Program-made: the position numbers and the translations under genes | Source of the DNA: Planomonospora parontospora | GTDB taxonomy: Bacteria > Actinomycetota > Actinomycetes > Streptosporangiales > Streptosporangiaceae | Reading direction: 5' to 3' | NCBI GenBank assembly: GCA_014647935.1 | Contig: BMQD01000009.1 | Span: forward strand, 1-64,000 | Length of the DNA: 64,000 nt | Shown: one piece after another, positions 51,880-59,532 of the stretch | Position numbering within the stretch: the first letter of the stretch is position 1 | How the letters are laid out: the number at the start of each line of letters is the position of its first letter | Notes under the pieces: generated by a model | Told to the model about the DNA's origin: nothing | The model's database searches: none | The model's input: only the letters and a program-made list of their open reading frames with translations

Positions 51880-53610
51880 ATGACCAGGATCCCTGTAGTC
51901 CTCACGGGGCAGGCCCTCCAGTCGCTGCGCGACTCGGGCTACAGCCTCGCCGCCGCCATGGGCGAGGTCATCGATAACTCGCTGGAAGCTGGCGCCAACA
52001 ACGTCCTCATCCGCATGGACGAGGCACCCGCCACCAGCCGCTCCAAGAAGAGCCACATCCACCGCATCGTGTTCTCCGACGACGGCTCCGGCATGGACGC
52101 CCACACCCTCCACCACTACCTGCAGATCGGGTACTCCACCCGCTATATGCGCACCGACACGATCGGCAAGTACGGTGTAGGCGCCAAACTCGCCGCTCTG
52201 AACTTCGGCAAGCGCATCGACGTCTGGTCGCGAACCGACGCCGATGCGCCGTGGCAGTACGTGTACTTCGACCTTGACGAGGCACTCGCCGAAGAGCAGG
52301 AAGGCAAGGGCTCATCCATCGGAGTCGACGCCCCTGAAGCAAAGTCTGTCCCGAGCGACTTCGACGACATCCTGCCGAAGGGCACCGGCACCCTGGTCGT
52401 CTGGTCGAAGGTCGACCGCCTCGAAGAAGGCCGGCGTGCCAAGGACTTCAACAGCCTGCGCCTGGAGGCCGAGAAGGAGATCTCCCGCATCTTCCGCGTC
52501 TTCCTCAACGACGGCCGCAACATCGAGATCAACGGTAAGAGTCTGCTCGCACACGACCCGCTCTTCCTGATGCCTGATACGTGGGCCGACCAGCAGCTTC
52601 GCGAGTACTACCGCACCGGCGAAGGAACACGGCTCGGCCTGAAGATCACCGAAGCTGACTACGAAGCGGAAGAGATCGCCAGAGAGCCGATCAAGATCGG
52701 CGACCACACGGCATACCTGACGGTGACCCTCTACCCGAAGGCCGCTACTCGCAAGCGAGGACTGGGCGGTGACGAGCTGGCGAAGAAGCTCCGCATCCCC
52801 GAAAACGAGGGCAGTATCAGCTTCATGCGCATGGACCGGGAGATCAGCTATACCAACGTGCCAATGATCTTCGGCCGCCGGGTAGACGACCCCGACCGCT
52901 TCATCGGTATCGAGGTCTCCTTCACTCCTGAGCTCGACTCCTACTTCGGTGTCCGCAACGTCAAGCGGGGCTTCGAGCCGCACGACGAACTCCGCGACAA
53001 GCTCCGCACCGCTCTGAAGCGCCACGTCAAGACGGCAAGGGACCGGCTTGAGGAGCGCTGGGGGGACGTCGCCAAGGAGCGCAGGGACCACGTGGGTGAC
53101 CATCGCGAGATCACCCAGGCCGCCGCTGAAGCCGCGCGCACCCTGCCGACGCCTCAGGCGAAGACCGACATCAAGCCTGAGGAGGCCTACGAGGAGTTGG
53201 CCATCGATGTCCTGGGAACGGACGCTGACGAGCAGACGAAGGCCAACTACACGGCTCAGGTCAAGGACCTTCCGTTCGTCGTTGAGTCGGTCAACTTCCC
53301 CGGCAAGCAGTTCATGGACGTTCAGCACGTCGGCGGCAAGGTGATCATCCGACTCAACACGCGTCACCGGTTCTACAAGGAGATGTGGGAGCCACTGTCG
53401 GAGATCTCCAAGATGAACACCACCGCCATCAGCCCGGAGCAGGCAAGCAAGGCCACGCGCCGCGCGATGGAGGCTCTCACTCTGCTCCTCATCGCCTACG
53501 GCAGGGCGGAGTCCATGCACGAGGACCCGCACGAGCAGTACGAACAACTCCGTGACTACTGGGGGATATTCCTCGACTCCTTGATGAGCAAGGTGAAGGA
53601 CGTCCTGTAG
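51880..53610 (+). CDS. GHKL ATPase, MORC/MutL/Hsp90-like
   Basis: A 576-residue protein. The Bergerat ATP site is complete: N box EVIDNSLEAGA (E29, D32, N33), G1 DDGSGM (67-72), G2 GKYGVGAK (96-103). A transducer-like S5 domain probably follows (about 240-390; ISYTNVPMIFGRRVDDPDRF, SYFGVRNVKRGFEPHDELRDKL with a conserved-looking Lys), then a coiled region (HVKTARDRLEERWGDVAKERRDH) and a C-terminal domain from about 430. Similar ATPases occur with nucleases in prokaryotic MORC-type restriction clusters. ATG 51880 has GGAGAAGG upstream. ATP-dependent clamping of DNA is inferred. Confidence 0.85.
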   Translation: MTRIPVVLTGQALQSLRDSGYSLAAAMGEVIDNSLEAGANNVLIRMDEAPATSRSKKSHIHRIVFSDDGSGMDAHTLHHYLQIGYSTRYMRTDTIGKYGVGAKLAALNFGKRIDVWSRTDADAPWQYVYFDLDEALAEEQEGKGSSIGVDAPEAKSVPSDFDDILPKGTGTLVVWSKVDRLEEGRRAKDFNSLRLEAEKEISRIFRVFLNDGRNIEINGKSLLAHDPLFLMPDTWADQQLREYYRTGEGTRLGLKITEADYEAEEIAREPIKIGDHTAYLTVTLYPKAATRKRGLGGDELAKKLRIPENEGSISFMRMDREISYTNVPMIFGRRVDDPDRFIGIEVSFTPELDSYFGVRNVKRGFEPHDELRDKLRTALKRHVKTARDRLEERWGDVAKERRDHVGDHREITQAAAEAARTLPTPQAKTDIKPEEAYEELAIDVLGTDADEQTKANYTAQVKDLPFVVESVNFPGKQFMDVQHVGGKVIIRLNTRHRFYKEMWEPLSEISKMNTTAISPEQASKATRRAMEALTLLLIAYGRAESMHEDPHEQYEQLRDYWGIFLDSLMSKVKDVL

Positions 53611-53696
53611 GGAAATCAGTTGTGGCCTGGCTCAAGCTGCTTAGCATCGGCCAGGACGCATGTCCTCAATGCCGCCGGCCTCCCTGACTGACAAGC

Positions 53697-53724
53697 ACTC
53701 ACTCTATTAACTAGAGAGTGAGCA
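53697..53724 (+). terminator. Hairpin after ATPase gene
   Basis: CTCACTCT and AGAGTGAG separated by an AT-rich loop, about 90 bases after the ATPase stop. Followed by another small stem TCTCTcgaaaAGAGA. Confidence 0.6.
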
Positions 53725-53774
53725 GTACAGCACGTCTCTCGAAAAGAGAACAACTCTCTAACTGACTCACAATA

Positions 53775-53808
53775 GAAAGGGTGCCACAAAATCTAGTGGC
53801 ACCCTTTC
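53775..53808 (+). terminator. Strong intrinsic terminator between ATPase and Mrr genes
   Basis: GAAAGGGTGCCAC-aaaatcta-GTGGCACCCTTTC, perfect 13-bp arms followed by TCGTCCTCTTCTTC. It suggests that the endonuclease gene downstream has its own promoter or depends on read-through. Confidence 0.85.
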
Positions 53809-53926
53809 TCGTCCTCTTCTTCCGTAGTGTAAACAAATGCGTAGGCCGCATGAGCTGCGGCAGTGTATCGTCGTACCCCACTTCGATAACACCGTCGATG
53901 TCAGACCCCGCTGGGGCCGTAGGAAC

Positions 53927-55222
53927 ATGTCACAGAAGGATCGCTACTCCCCTATGGATACCCCTGTACGTCTTACCACCCCTGGTCAGACCACTTCGAA
54001 TCGCGTCTATGGCATCCTCCAAAAGCACAATGGAGGCCCCCTTGAGCCTGCGCGCATCTTAAAGGAGTTAGGTAGTGCACAGGCAGCCAACATCACTCTG
54101 GAAGAGGAGCAGCTGCTCGAGACCTTGTTGCGAGATGACAGGCTGCGCTCCACTCGGGGCTATCGGCAGCGCTTCTCCCTATCAGGCCGATCCGTCCGCC
54201 TCCGGCCGCCCGGAAACACGGCCGAGCAAGCTATCGAGCAGGAGAACAAACAAGTTAAGAAACAACTGCTGGAGCAGTTGAGAGAAGTTCCTCCCGAAGT
54301 GTTCGAGCACATCGTCGCAGCTCTATTTACAGCGATGGAGTATGAGGAGGTGGAAGTCACTAGACGTTCCAAGGATGGTGGCATCGACGTCCGTGCCACC
54401 CTTGTTGCGGGCGGCGTGACGACCGTTCCTACCTCGATTCAGGTCAAGCGCTGGACGGGGAGGTCAGTGACAGTCAAGGAAGTGAGAGAACTTAGGGGCA
54501 CACTTCTCCCCGGAACTCAGGGCATCATCGTAACCACTGGCAAGTACACCCGAGAGGCACCCCTCGAAGCATCGAGCAACGCGCTCGCCCCTATCCACCT
54601 CATCGATGGTCAGCTACTGGCGGACCTTCTCACTGAACATGGGATAGGAGTCCAGGCTTCGCGCCTTTCCCTGCTCTCCCTCGACTTAGATGCCCTAGCG
54701 ACGATCACCGGCAAGGCCGAAAGTTCCGATCAGGACACCCCTTCACGTCCATCTGGCAGCACTCAGCGCCGCTACTACATCGAGAAGATGCCCTCTGATC
54801 GCAAGGGTGACCTCGTTAACTCCATCGTCACTATGACCTCACTCGCCACCGGGCAACCGTCCTGGGATGACTACATCGTCAATTTCCAACAACACTTTCC
54901 GACTATCACTCGGTCCGATGAGGCGCGTCGACGATCACGCGTTCTCGTTTCCCTTGGTCTCGTCGACATCGAAGATGGCCATATGAATCTGACTCTCATC
55001 GGCAGGAAGCTGCTGGAAAATCCGGACGCAAATTTCCTCCACAACATCTTCCTGAGCCGTATCGCAGGAGCTCAGGAGATCGAAGATCTTGCGCTGTCTC
55101 TGAAACGCGCGGAGCTACGTACCAGACTCCAGACCGAACCCCCAGCAGGCCTCTCACCCACCCAAGCAGCACTGGTCGATAAATGGCTTCGCCACTTGAA
55201 GGAGTCTGCGCCCTCCAGGTAG
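53927..55222 (+). CDS. Mrr-type restriction endonuclease
   Basis: A 431-residue protein. Residues 20-95 look like a winged-helix start (SNRVYGILQKHNGGPLEPARILKEL). Residues 120-245 are an Mrr_cat domain: E125 in PPEVFEHIVAALFTAMEYEEVEVT, D154 in KDGGIDVRA, and the Q-x-K pair in IQVKRW (172-174), then GIIVTTGKYTREA. The C-terminal 150 residues (YYIEKMPSDRKGDLVNSIVTM and DEARRRSRVLVSLGLVDIEDG) resemble another winged helix. Mrr enzymes cut modified DNA. No methylase is near, so modified-DNA targeting would fit. Codon use is strikingly less GC-rich than the chromosome. Confidence 0.85.
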   Translation: MSQKDRYSPMDTPVRLTTPGQTTSNRVYGILQKHNGGPLEPARILKELGSAQAANITLEEEQLLETLLRDDRLRSTRGYRQRFSLSGRSVRLRPPGNTAEQAIEQENKQVKKQLLEQLREVPPEVFEHIVAALFTAMEYEEVEVTRRSKDGGIDVRATLVAGGVTTVPTSIQVKRWTGRSVTVKEVRELRGTLLPGTQGIIVTTGKYTREAPLEASSNALAPIHLIDGQLLADLLTEHGIGVQASRLSLLSLDLDALATITGKAESSDQDTPSRPSGSTQRRYYIEKMPSDRKGDLVNSIVTMTSLATGQPSWDDYIVNFQQHFPTITRSDEARRRSRVLVSLGLVDIEDGHMNLTLIGRKLLENPDANFLHNIFLSRIAGAQEIEDLALSLKRAELRTRLQTEPPAGLSPTQAALVDKWLRHLKESAPSR

Positions 55223-55272
55223 TCACCGGAAGCACAGTGACCAGAACTCACGCAGCACCCTTCAACCCGCTG

Positions 55273-55333
55273 GCGTCAGCGAGCCTTCCGTACTCCCACT
55301 TGGATTCGGGAAGCTCGCTGACGTCGGCGGGAG
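55273..55333 (+). terminator. Long imperfect inverted repeat after the Mrr gene
   Basis: CGTCAGCGAGCcTTCC and GGGAAGCTCGCTGACG (one bulge) are about 25 bases apart, 55 bases after the endonuclease stop. Probable terminator. Confidence 0.6.
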
Positions 55334-55406
55334 CTGGTCCCGATCGAGAGGTTCTGGCCAAAGGGATGGCGTGTCTAGAACGGCTTTCTCAGCGCCGACG
55401 GGCAGG

Positions 55407-56868
55407 TACTACATTCGTAGATCTTGATTCGTTTGACTGCGTCACGGAATGTGGTTGGTCCATCGTCAGTACGTGACGTGCGCTCTGACCTACGATCTCG
55501 TCGTGTCCTGGGATGCGGAACTGACCGCGCTGACCACCCGCATCGCCGACCCCCTGTTCACCCGGCCCGAACCGCGTGAGGCCTTCGCCGACCTGGTGCG
55601 TGCCCTGCTGGCCGACGTGCCCCGCAAGAACTCCTGGCAGCTGGCCGACCACATCGGCCACGCCACCGCCCACCGCTTCGAGCACCTGCTGGACCGCGCG
55701 AAATGGGACGTCGACGCCTTGCGCGACGAAGTCCGCTCCTACGTGATCGCACATCTGGGCCGCGCCGACGGCGTGCTGATCGCCGACGACACGGTCGCGA
55801 TCAAGAAGGGCGAGATGTCCGTCGGCGTGGCCGAACAGTACTGCGGCCTGACCGGCCAGGTGGAGAACTGCCAGGTCATGCCCATGCTCACCTACGCCTC
55901 CGAGGCCGGGCACGCGTTCGTCAACCGGCGCCTGTACCTGCCCGAGTCCTGGGCGCACGACACCGGGCGCCGCGGCAGGGCCGGAGTGCCCGAGCACGTC
56001 GTCTTCCGCACCAAGCCCCAGCTGGTGATCGACATGCTCACCGAGGAACTCGCGGCCGGCACCCCGTTCCGCTACCTGTGCGCCGACTCCGGCTACGGCC
56101 GTGACCCGCACCTGCGCGCCTTCTGCCACGAACGACAGATCTCCTACGTGATGGCGGTCCCCATCGACCTGCCCCTGGTCGCCGTCCGAGGTGGCGTCGA
56201 GCCGGCCGGGCACGTCCTGGACCGGCTGCTGGCCCTCGGCCGAGCCGGGATCTGGGAGCGCCGCTCGTGCGGGGCCGGCACCAAGGGCCTGCGCGTCTAC
56301 GACTGGACCGCGGTGTCCGCCGCCGTGGCCGGGCAGGCGCCCGCGCCCGGGTACGCGCACACGCTTCTGATCCGCCGCTCGGTCACGGCCCCGCTGGAGG
56401 TGGAGTTCTTCCTGGCCCACGCCCCGACCGGCACCTCGGTCTCCGAGTTGATCGAGGCGGCCGGGATGCGCTGGAAGATCGAGGAGAACAACGAGCACGG
56501 CAAGGACCTGCTCGGCCTGACCTCCTACCAGGTCCGCAAGTGGACCCCGTGGCACCGGCACGTCACCATCGCCATGCTCGCGCTGGCATTCCTGGCCGTC
56601 ACGCGCGCCGCCCTGCCCGCCCCCGCCGACGAGACCGCCGGCGGGGGAAAAGACCGTCCGCTCCTGGAGGCGTCAGCGGGCTGAGGCTCGTGCGACTCTC
56701 GCTCGCCGAGATCCGCCACGTCCTGGCCCGGCTGCTCATCCCGGCGGCCAATGCCATCGATCACGTCCTGGCCTGGTCACACTTCCGGCGGCTCCACCAG
56801 ACACGTGCTCTGATCAGCCATTACCGGCGACGCGGCGCCCCACTCCCAGCGGACCTACGAATGTAGTA
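55407..56868 (+). mobile_element. IS701-like insertion sequence, complete
   Basis: The 1,462-bp element has perfect 14-bp terminal inverted repeats TACTACATTCGTAG (55407-55420) and CTACGAATGTAGTA (56855-56868) and is flanked by a 4-bp direct repeat CAGG (55403-55406 and 56869-56872), the target duplication typical of the IS701 family. GC content and codon use are higher than in the surrounding cargo, so it arrived independently. It carries one transposase gene with an apparently frameshifted end. Confidence 0.9.
55503..56684 (+). CDS. IS701-family transposase
   Basis: A 393-residue DDE-type transposase: DGVLIADDTVAIKKGEMSVGVAEQYCGLTGQVENCQV contains the first Asp, RYLCADSGYGRDP the second, and GMRWKIEENNEHGKDLLGL the Glu-bearing region. 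GTG 55503 starts the conserved sequence. After LLEASAG the frame stops at 56684, but the next frame continues (LRLVRLSLAEIRHVLARLLIPAAN to about 56866) with what looks like the usual family tail. So either a frameshift removed the last 60 residues or the tail is dispensable. Confidence 0.85.
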   Translation: MSWDAELTALTTRIADPLFTRPEPREAFADLVRALLADVPRKNSWQLADHIGHATAHRFEHLLDRAKWDVDALRDEVRSYVIAHLGRADGVLIADDTVAIKKGEMSVGVAEQYCGLTGQVENCQVMPMLTYASEAGHAFVNRRLYLPESWAHDTGRRGRAGVPEHVVFRTKPQLVIDMLTEELAAGTPFRYLCADSGYGRDPHLRAFCHERQISYVMAVPIDLPLVAVRGGVEPAGHVLDRLLALGRAGIWERRSCGAGTKGLRVYDWTAVSAAVAGQAPAPGYAHTLLIRRSVTAPLEVEFFLAHAPTGTSVSELIEAAGMRWKIEENNEHGKDLLGLTSYQVRKWTPWHRHVTIAMLALAFLAVTRAALPAPADETAGGGKDRPLLEASAG

Positions 56869-56872
56869 CAGG

Positions 56873-57366
56873 AGGGCCGCTTCTTGTGGCAGTGCTAACC
56901 AGTCTCCGGCATCGGTGGAGAAGAGACAAGAGACCAAGTTATGCTCAGCCATGGTCCTCCTATGAACACGTCATCATGATCACGTTCTGAGTGGGGTGGC
57001 AAGTGCCGGCCGAGGAGCCGTTCCGAATCTTCTGGAACTGCTGTACAGCAACGCCGTCGTACGGGAGCACCCCGTACCGGCCCGCATCCACCGCTTCACC
57101 AGGGCGGGAGGCCGTTGACGAGGTATCCGCTCTCCCTACGGATCAGGTGATCAGGGCTGAGGTCGTGACGATCGCAGACTGTGGCTCGCGCCGTACAGGG
57201 TCAGGGCGATCGGCTGCCGCAGCCCTCCTTCGTCGGGCCTTGCCATCGGATGACGTGGTGGCCGGTCTCAGCGGGTGCGGGACATGTACGGGATGATCTT
57301 GTAAAGAGTGTGAGCTGTGCGAAGCATTCGCGCAGCTCACACCGTATGAGCCAGCCATCCAACCAT
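56873..57366. other. Right-end intergenic region of the AICE
   Basis: No gene is supported; open frames here lack ribosome sites and homology-like features. It holds the second copy of the 87-bp repeat (57163-57250) and the sequence gggatgatcttg near 57290 that recurs at the left end. Confidence 0.5.
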
Positions 57367-57423
57367 CGCTCTCCTAAAGCGGGTGTCGCATGTTCGAATC
57401 ATGCCGGGGGCACCATCGTGACC
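57367..57423 (+). repeat. attR, 57-bp direct repeat
   Basis: Perfect copy of 35809-35865, tRNA-Arg 3' part. The 5' half of a tRNA is absent upstream, so it is not a second tRNA gene. It defines the right end of the integrated element. Confidence 0.93.
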
Positions 57424-57643
57424 AGCCGTTAGGCCCCTGACCAGGGGCTTGACGTGTCCTCTCCCAACGATCACATGCAGCCGAGTGCCACCGTGGGCAG
57501 CCGCGTGTCAGCGGTCGCGGGATATACGCGGGATGGATCTTCATGCATTCGCCCAGGTCGGCATGAGCTTCTGCGTAGCGGGATCGGAGATCCATCCCCG
57601 CCTATGACTCCACAGCTCCTCATCACGCGAGAAGCTGTCCGTC

Positions 57644-58201
57644 ATGACCTCGCACCACGAGCAAGTGCGCGCCCGCATGCGAAGTGCCCCTCTCCAGGCG
57701 CCGCCCGCCCCGTGGCGGAGCTTGACTCCCATAGCGGTGGGAGGCCTCTCCTGCGTCGGATTCGGCACGCTTCCCGGAAGTCCTGACGATCTGCTGCTCG
57801 TCGTCTCAAGCAACGGCAGAGGGCTCTTCGACTGCGCGACCGGCACCCGGATCGCCCGCGACCCGGATCCCGACGCCGGCTGGCCCGACACCCACGAGCT
57901 GGTCCACGAGGGGATCGGCCCGCTCTCCGGCGTCTCCGTACCCGTGGCCGGCCTTTGGGGAGGGGGCCTCCACACCACCACACCCGACGGCTGGGCACTC
58001 GATGTCGTGGCTCCGGACTGGCCCGTCGAGAGCGTGATGCTGTCCGCGGCCAATGGCTCCCCTTACCGAGGCGAACCCGGCTTATCCTGGTGGCACGTAC
58101 ATCGGGAGGACGCCTGCGAACTTCGTGCCGTCGCCTTCTCCCCCAGCGGCAAGACACTGGTGATCGCCTCAAGCTGCACGTTGACGCTCATCGTTCGTTG
58201 A
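57644..58201 (+). CDS. Hypothetical protein
   Basis: A 185-residue soluble protein, probably all-beta: LTPIAVGGLSCVGFGTLPGSPDDLLLVVSSNGRGLFDCATGTRIARD, then GLWGGGLHTTTPDGWALDVVAP and LRAVAFSPSGKTLVIASSC. The repeated GxxLFD/WALDVV strands and AFSPSGKTLVIASS resemble beta-propeller blades, so it may be a WD40/propeller-like fragment, but no complete repeat set fits. ATG 57644 lacks a strong ribosome site. First gene outside the AICE on the right. Confidence 0.6.
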   Translation: MTSHHEQVRARMRSAPLQAPPAPWRSLTPIAVGGLSCVGFGTLPGSPDDLLLVVSSNGRGLFDCATGTRIARDPDPDAGWPDTHELVHEGIGPLSGVSVPVAGLWGGGLHTTTPDGWALDVVAPDWPVESVMLSAANGSPYRGEPGLSWWHVHREDACELRAVAFSPSGKTLVIASSCTLTLIVR

Positions 58202-58769
58202 ATCGTTCCGGCTTCACTGAAGGTGCCGGTCCGCGCCGGGTCTACGCGAGATCGGCGCGGCTCACTTTCAGACAATCCGCAGTCACCGCATTCTCCATAC
58301 CGGTCCGACATGCTGATCAGCATGTCCCGTCTGTGCCGGTCGACGGGGAGGAAACGATGCAGGACGAGGAGCTGTTTGGTGGGCGGTCTCCAAATCACCC
58401 TCCGACCACCGCAACGTGCGCCTCCACGACAAGGTGACTGCACAGATCCGCAGGTCCAGGCGTCGTAGATCTGCGCCGCGCCTCGTCGAGAGAGACCATC
58501 TTCACCAACCGCCAGACCCCTGGCCAGGGGTCTGGCACATTGGTTCCGCAGGTGAGAACGGACACCGGATGTTGATGCGATCGGACAGCACTCGGTGATC
58601 GCCGGGCGTTGAAATCTTGCCGAGAACCGACAACGTCACCTGGGCGCGTCGCTTCTCTCCTCTCCACCAGGGCAGAAGCCACCGTGCTCTCTGCGCTCTG
58701 CCGAGTGATGGCTGTCCGCTTTGGGAGAAGCACGAGGAGATGCGCCAGAGGCAGCGTTAGCGTGACGTC
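58202..58769. other. Intergenic region with palindrome
   Basis: No gene is supported. It contains a perfect 24-bp palindrome at 58512-58535 and otherwise chance open frames. Confidence 0.5.
58512..58535. repeat. Perfect 24-bp palindrome
   Basis: CCAGACCCCTGG followed directly by CCAGGGGTCTGG. A related smaller dyad GCCCCTgaccAGGGGC lies at 57433-57448. Possible dimer-binding site or hairpin. Confidence 0.7.
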
Positions 58770-59306
58770 ATGCCGATAGAGATCGTTTTCGAGACGCATT
58801 CATGGAGCCAGGACAACGATCGAGGGATCGCCACCGGCTGGCTGCCCGGGAGCCTGTCCGATCGAGGGCGGCGCCTGGCCGTGGAACTGGGTGAGCGACG
58901 ACGGAAAGACGGCCTGGCCGCCGTCTTCACCTCCGACCTTACCCGGGCGGTCGAGACCGCCTCCTTGGCGTTCGCTGGCACCGACATTCCGATCCTGCAT
59001 GACTGGCGACTTCGGGAATGCGACTACGGCGACAACAACGGCCTGCGCGCGATTCAGCTGCACCGGAGCCGTTTTGAGCACCTCGACAAGCCTTATCCGA
59101 GGGGAGAGAGCTGGCGACAGGCGGTGCATCGTGTGGGCCGCTTTCTTGGCGACCTGCCCTTGCGCTGGTCCGATTCGCGGGTCCTGGTGATCGGCCACGT
59201 CGCGACGCGGTGGGCGTTCGATCACCTCATCAACAACGTGTCCTTGGAAGAGCTGGTAGATGCCGACTTCGGCTGGCGCGAAGGATGGGAGTACCGACTG
59301 ACCTGA
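58770..59306 (+). CDS. Variant histidine phosphatase family protein
   Basis: A 178-residue phosphoglycerate-mutase-fold protein. Where the family has LxRHGxT the sequence is IVFETHSWSQDNDRGIATGWLPG: the phospho-accepting His is kept (H10) but the preceding Arg is Thr and the Gly is Ser. Other features are normal: VFTSDLTRAVETASLAF, LRECDYGDNNG and the second catalytic His in LVIGHVATRWAFDHL. A conserved actinobacterial subgroup shares this THS pattern. Activity toward small phosphoesters is likely but the altered pocket may change specificity. ATG 58770. Confidence 0.82.
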   Translation: MPIEIVFETHSWSQDNDRGIATGWLPGSLSDRGRRLAVELGERRRKDGLAAVFTSDLTRAVETASLAFAGTDIPILHDWRLRECDYGDNNGLRAIQLHRSRFEHLDKPYPRGESWRQAVHRVGRFLGDLPLRWSDSRVLVIGHVATRWAFDHLINNVSLEELVDADFGWREGWEYRLT

Positions 59307-59532
59307 CGGACAACCGACTACGACCATCGGGGCGGTGTCAAAACCCAGCGACACAACCCGAGGCGCATCAGCACCGGTGTCAGCCCTGGTCTACGAACAG
59401 TGCCGCGAACCACCTACAGAACCAGGCACATCCTCCCTCAACGGCCGCATTCAGCCGGATGCCGTCATGTGCAGCTAAACCGGTAGTCGCGATACGACCT
59501 TGAAGGCGCTTCCCCGGGCCGTGGTCCCTGTT

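Larger units (their letters stand above)
35809..57423. mobile_element. Actinomycete integrative and conjugative element (AICE), pSAM2-like
   Basis: The element runs between two perfect 57-bp repeats and has a unit length of 21,558 bp. It carries int, xis, a RepSA-type initiator, Spd-type membrane proteins, an FtsK/TraB-type DNA translocase, an SCO3933-family protein, a GntR repressor and a Nudix protein, the standard AICE set. One half is backbone (37.2-44.0 kb), the other is cargo (44.2-57 kb) that includes a candidate defence module and an IS701-like insertion sequence. Insertion regenerates a full tRNA-Arg at the left end. No gene of the backbone looks damaged, so excision and transfer may still be possible. 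Confidence 0.9.

Noticed and set aside
52312-53547. 411-codon minus-strand frame opposite the GHKL ATPase
   Set aside because: Antisense composition and no ribosome site; the ATPase motifs are unambiguous.
56991-57296. 101-codon plus-strand frame near attR
   Set aside because: No ribosome site, no domain, and part of it is an imperfect copy of non-coding DNA at 49.7 kb.
57367-57423. Possible second tRNA-Arg gene
   Set aside because: Only the 3' part is present; the acceptor 5' strand and D-arm are missing upstream, so it is attR.
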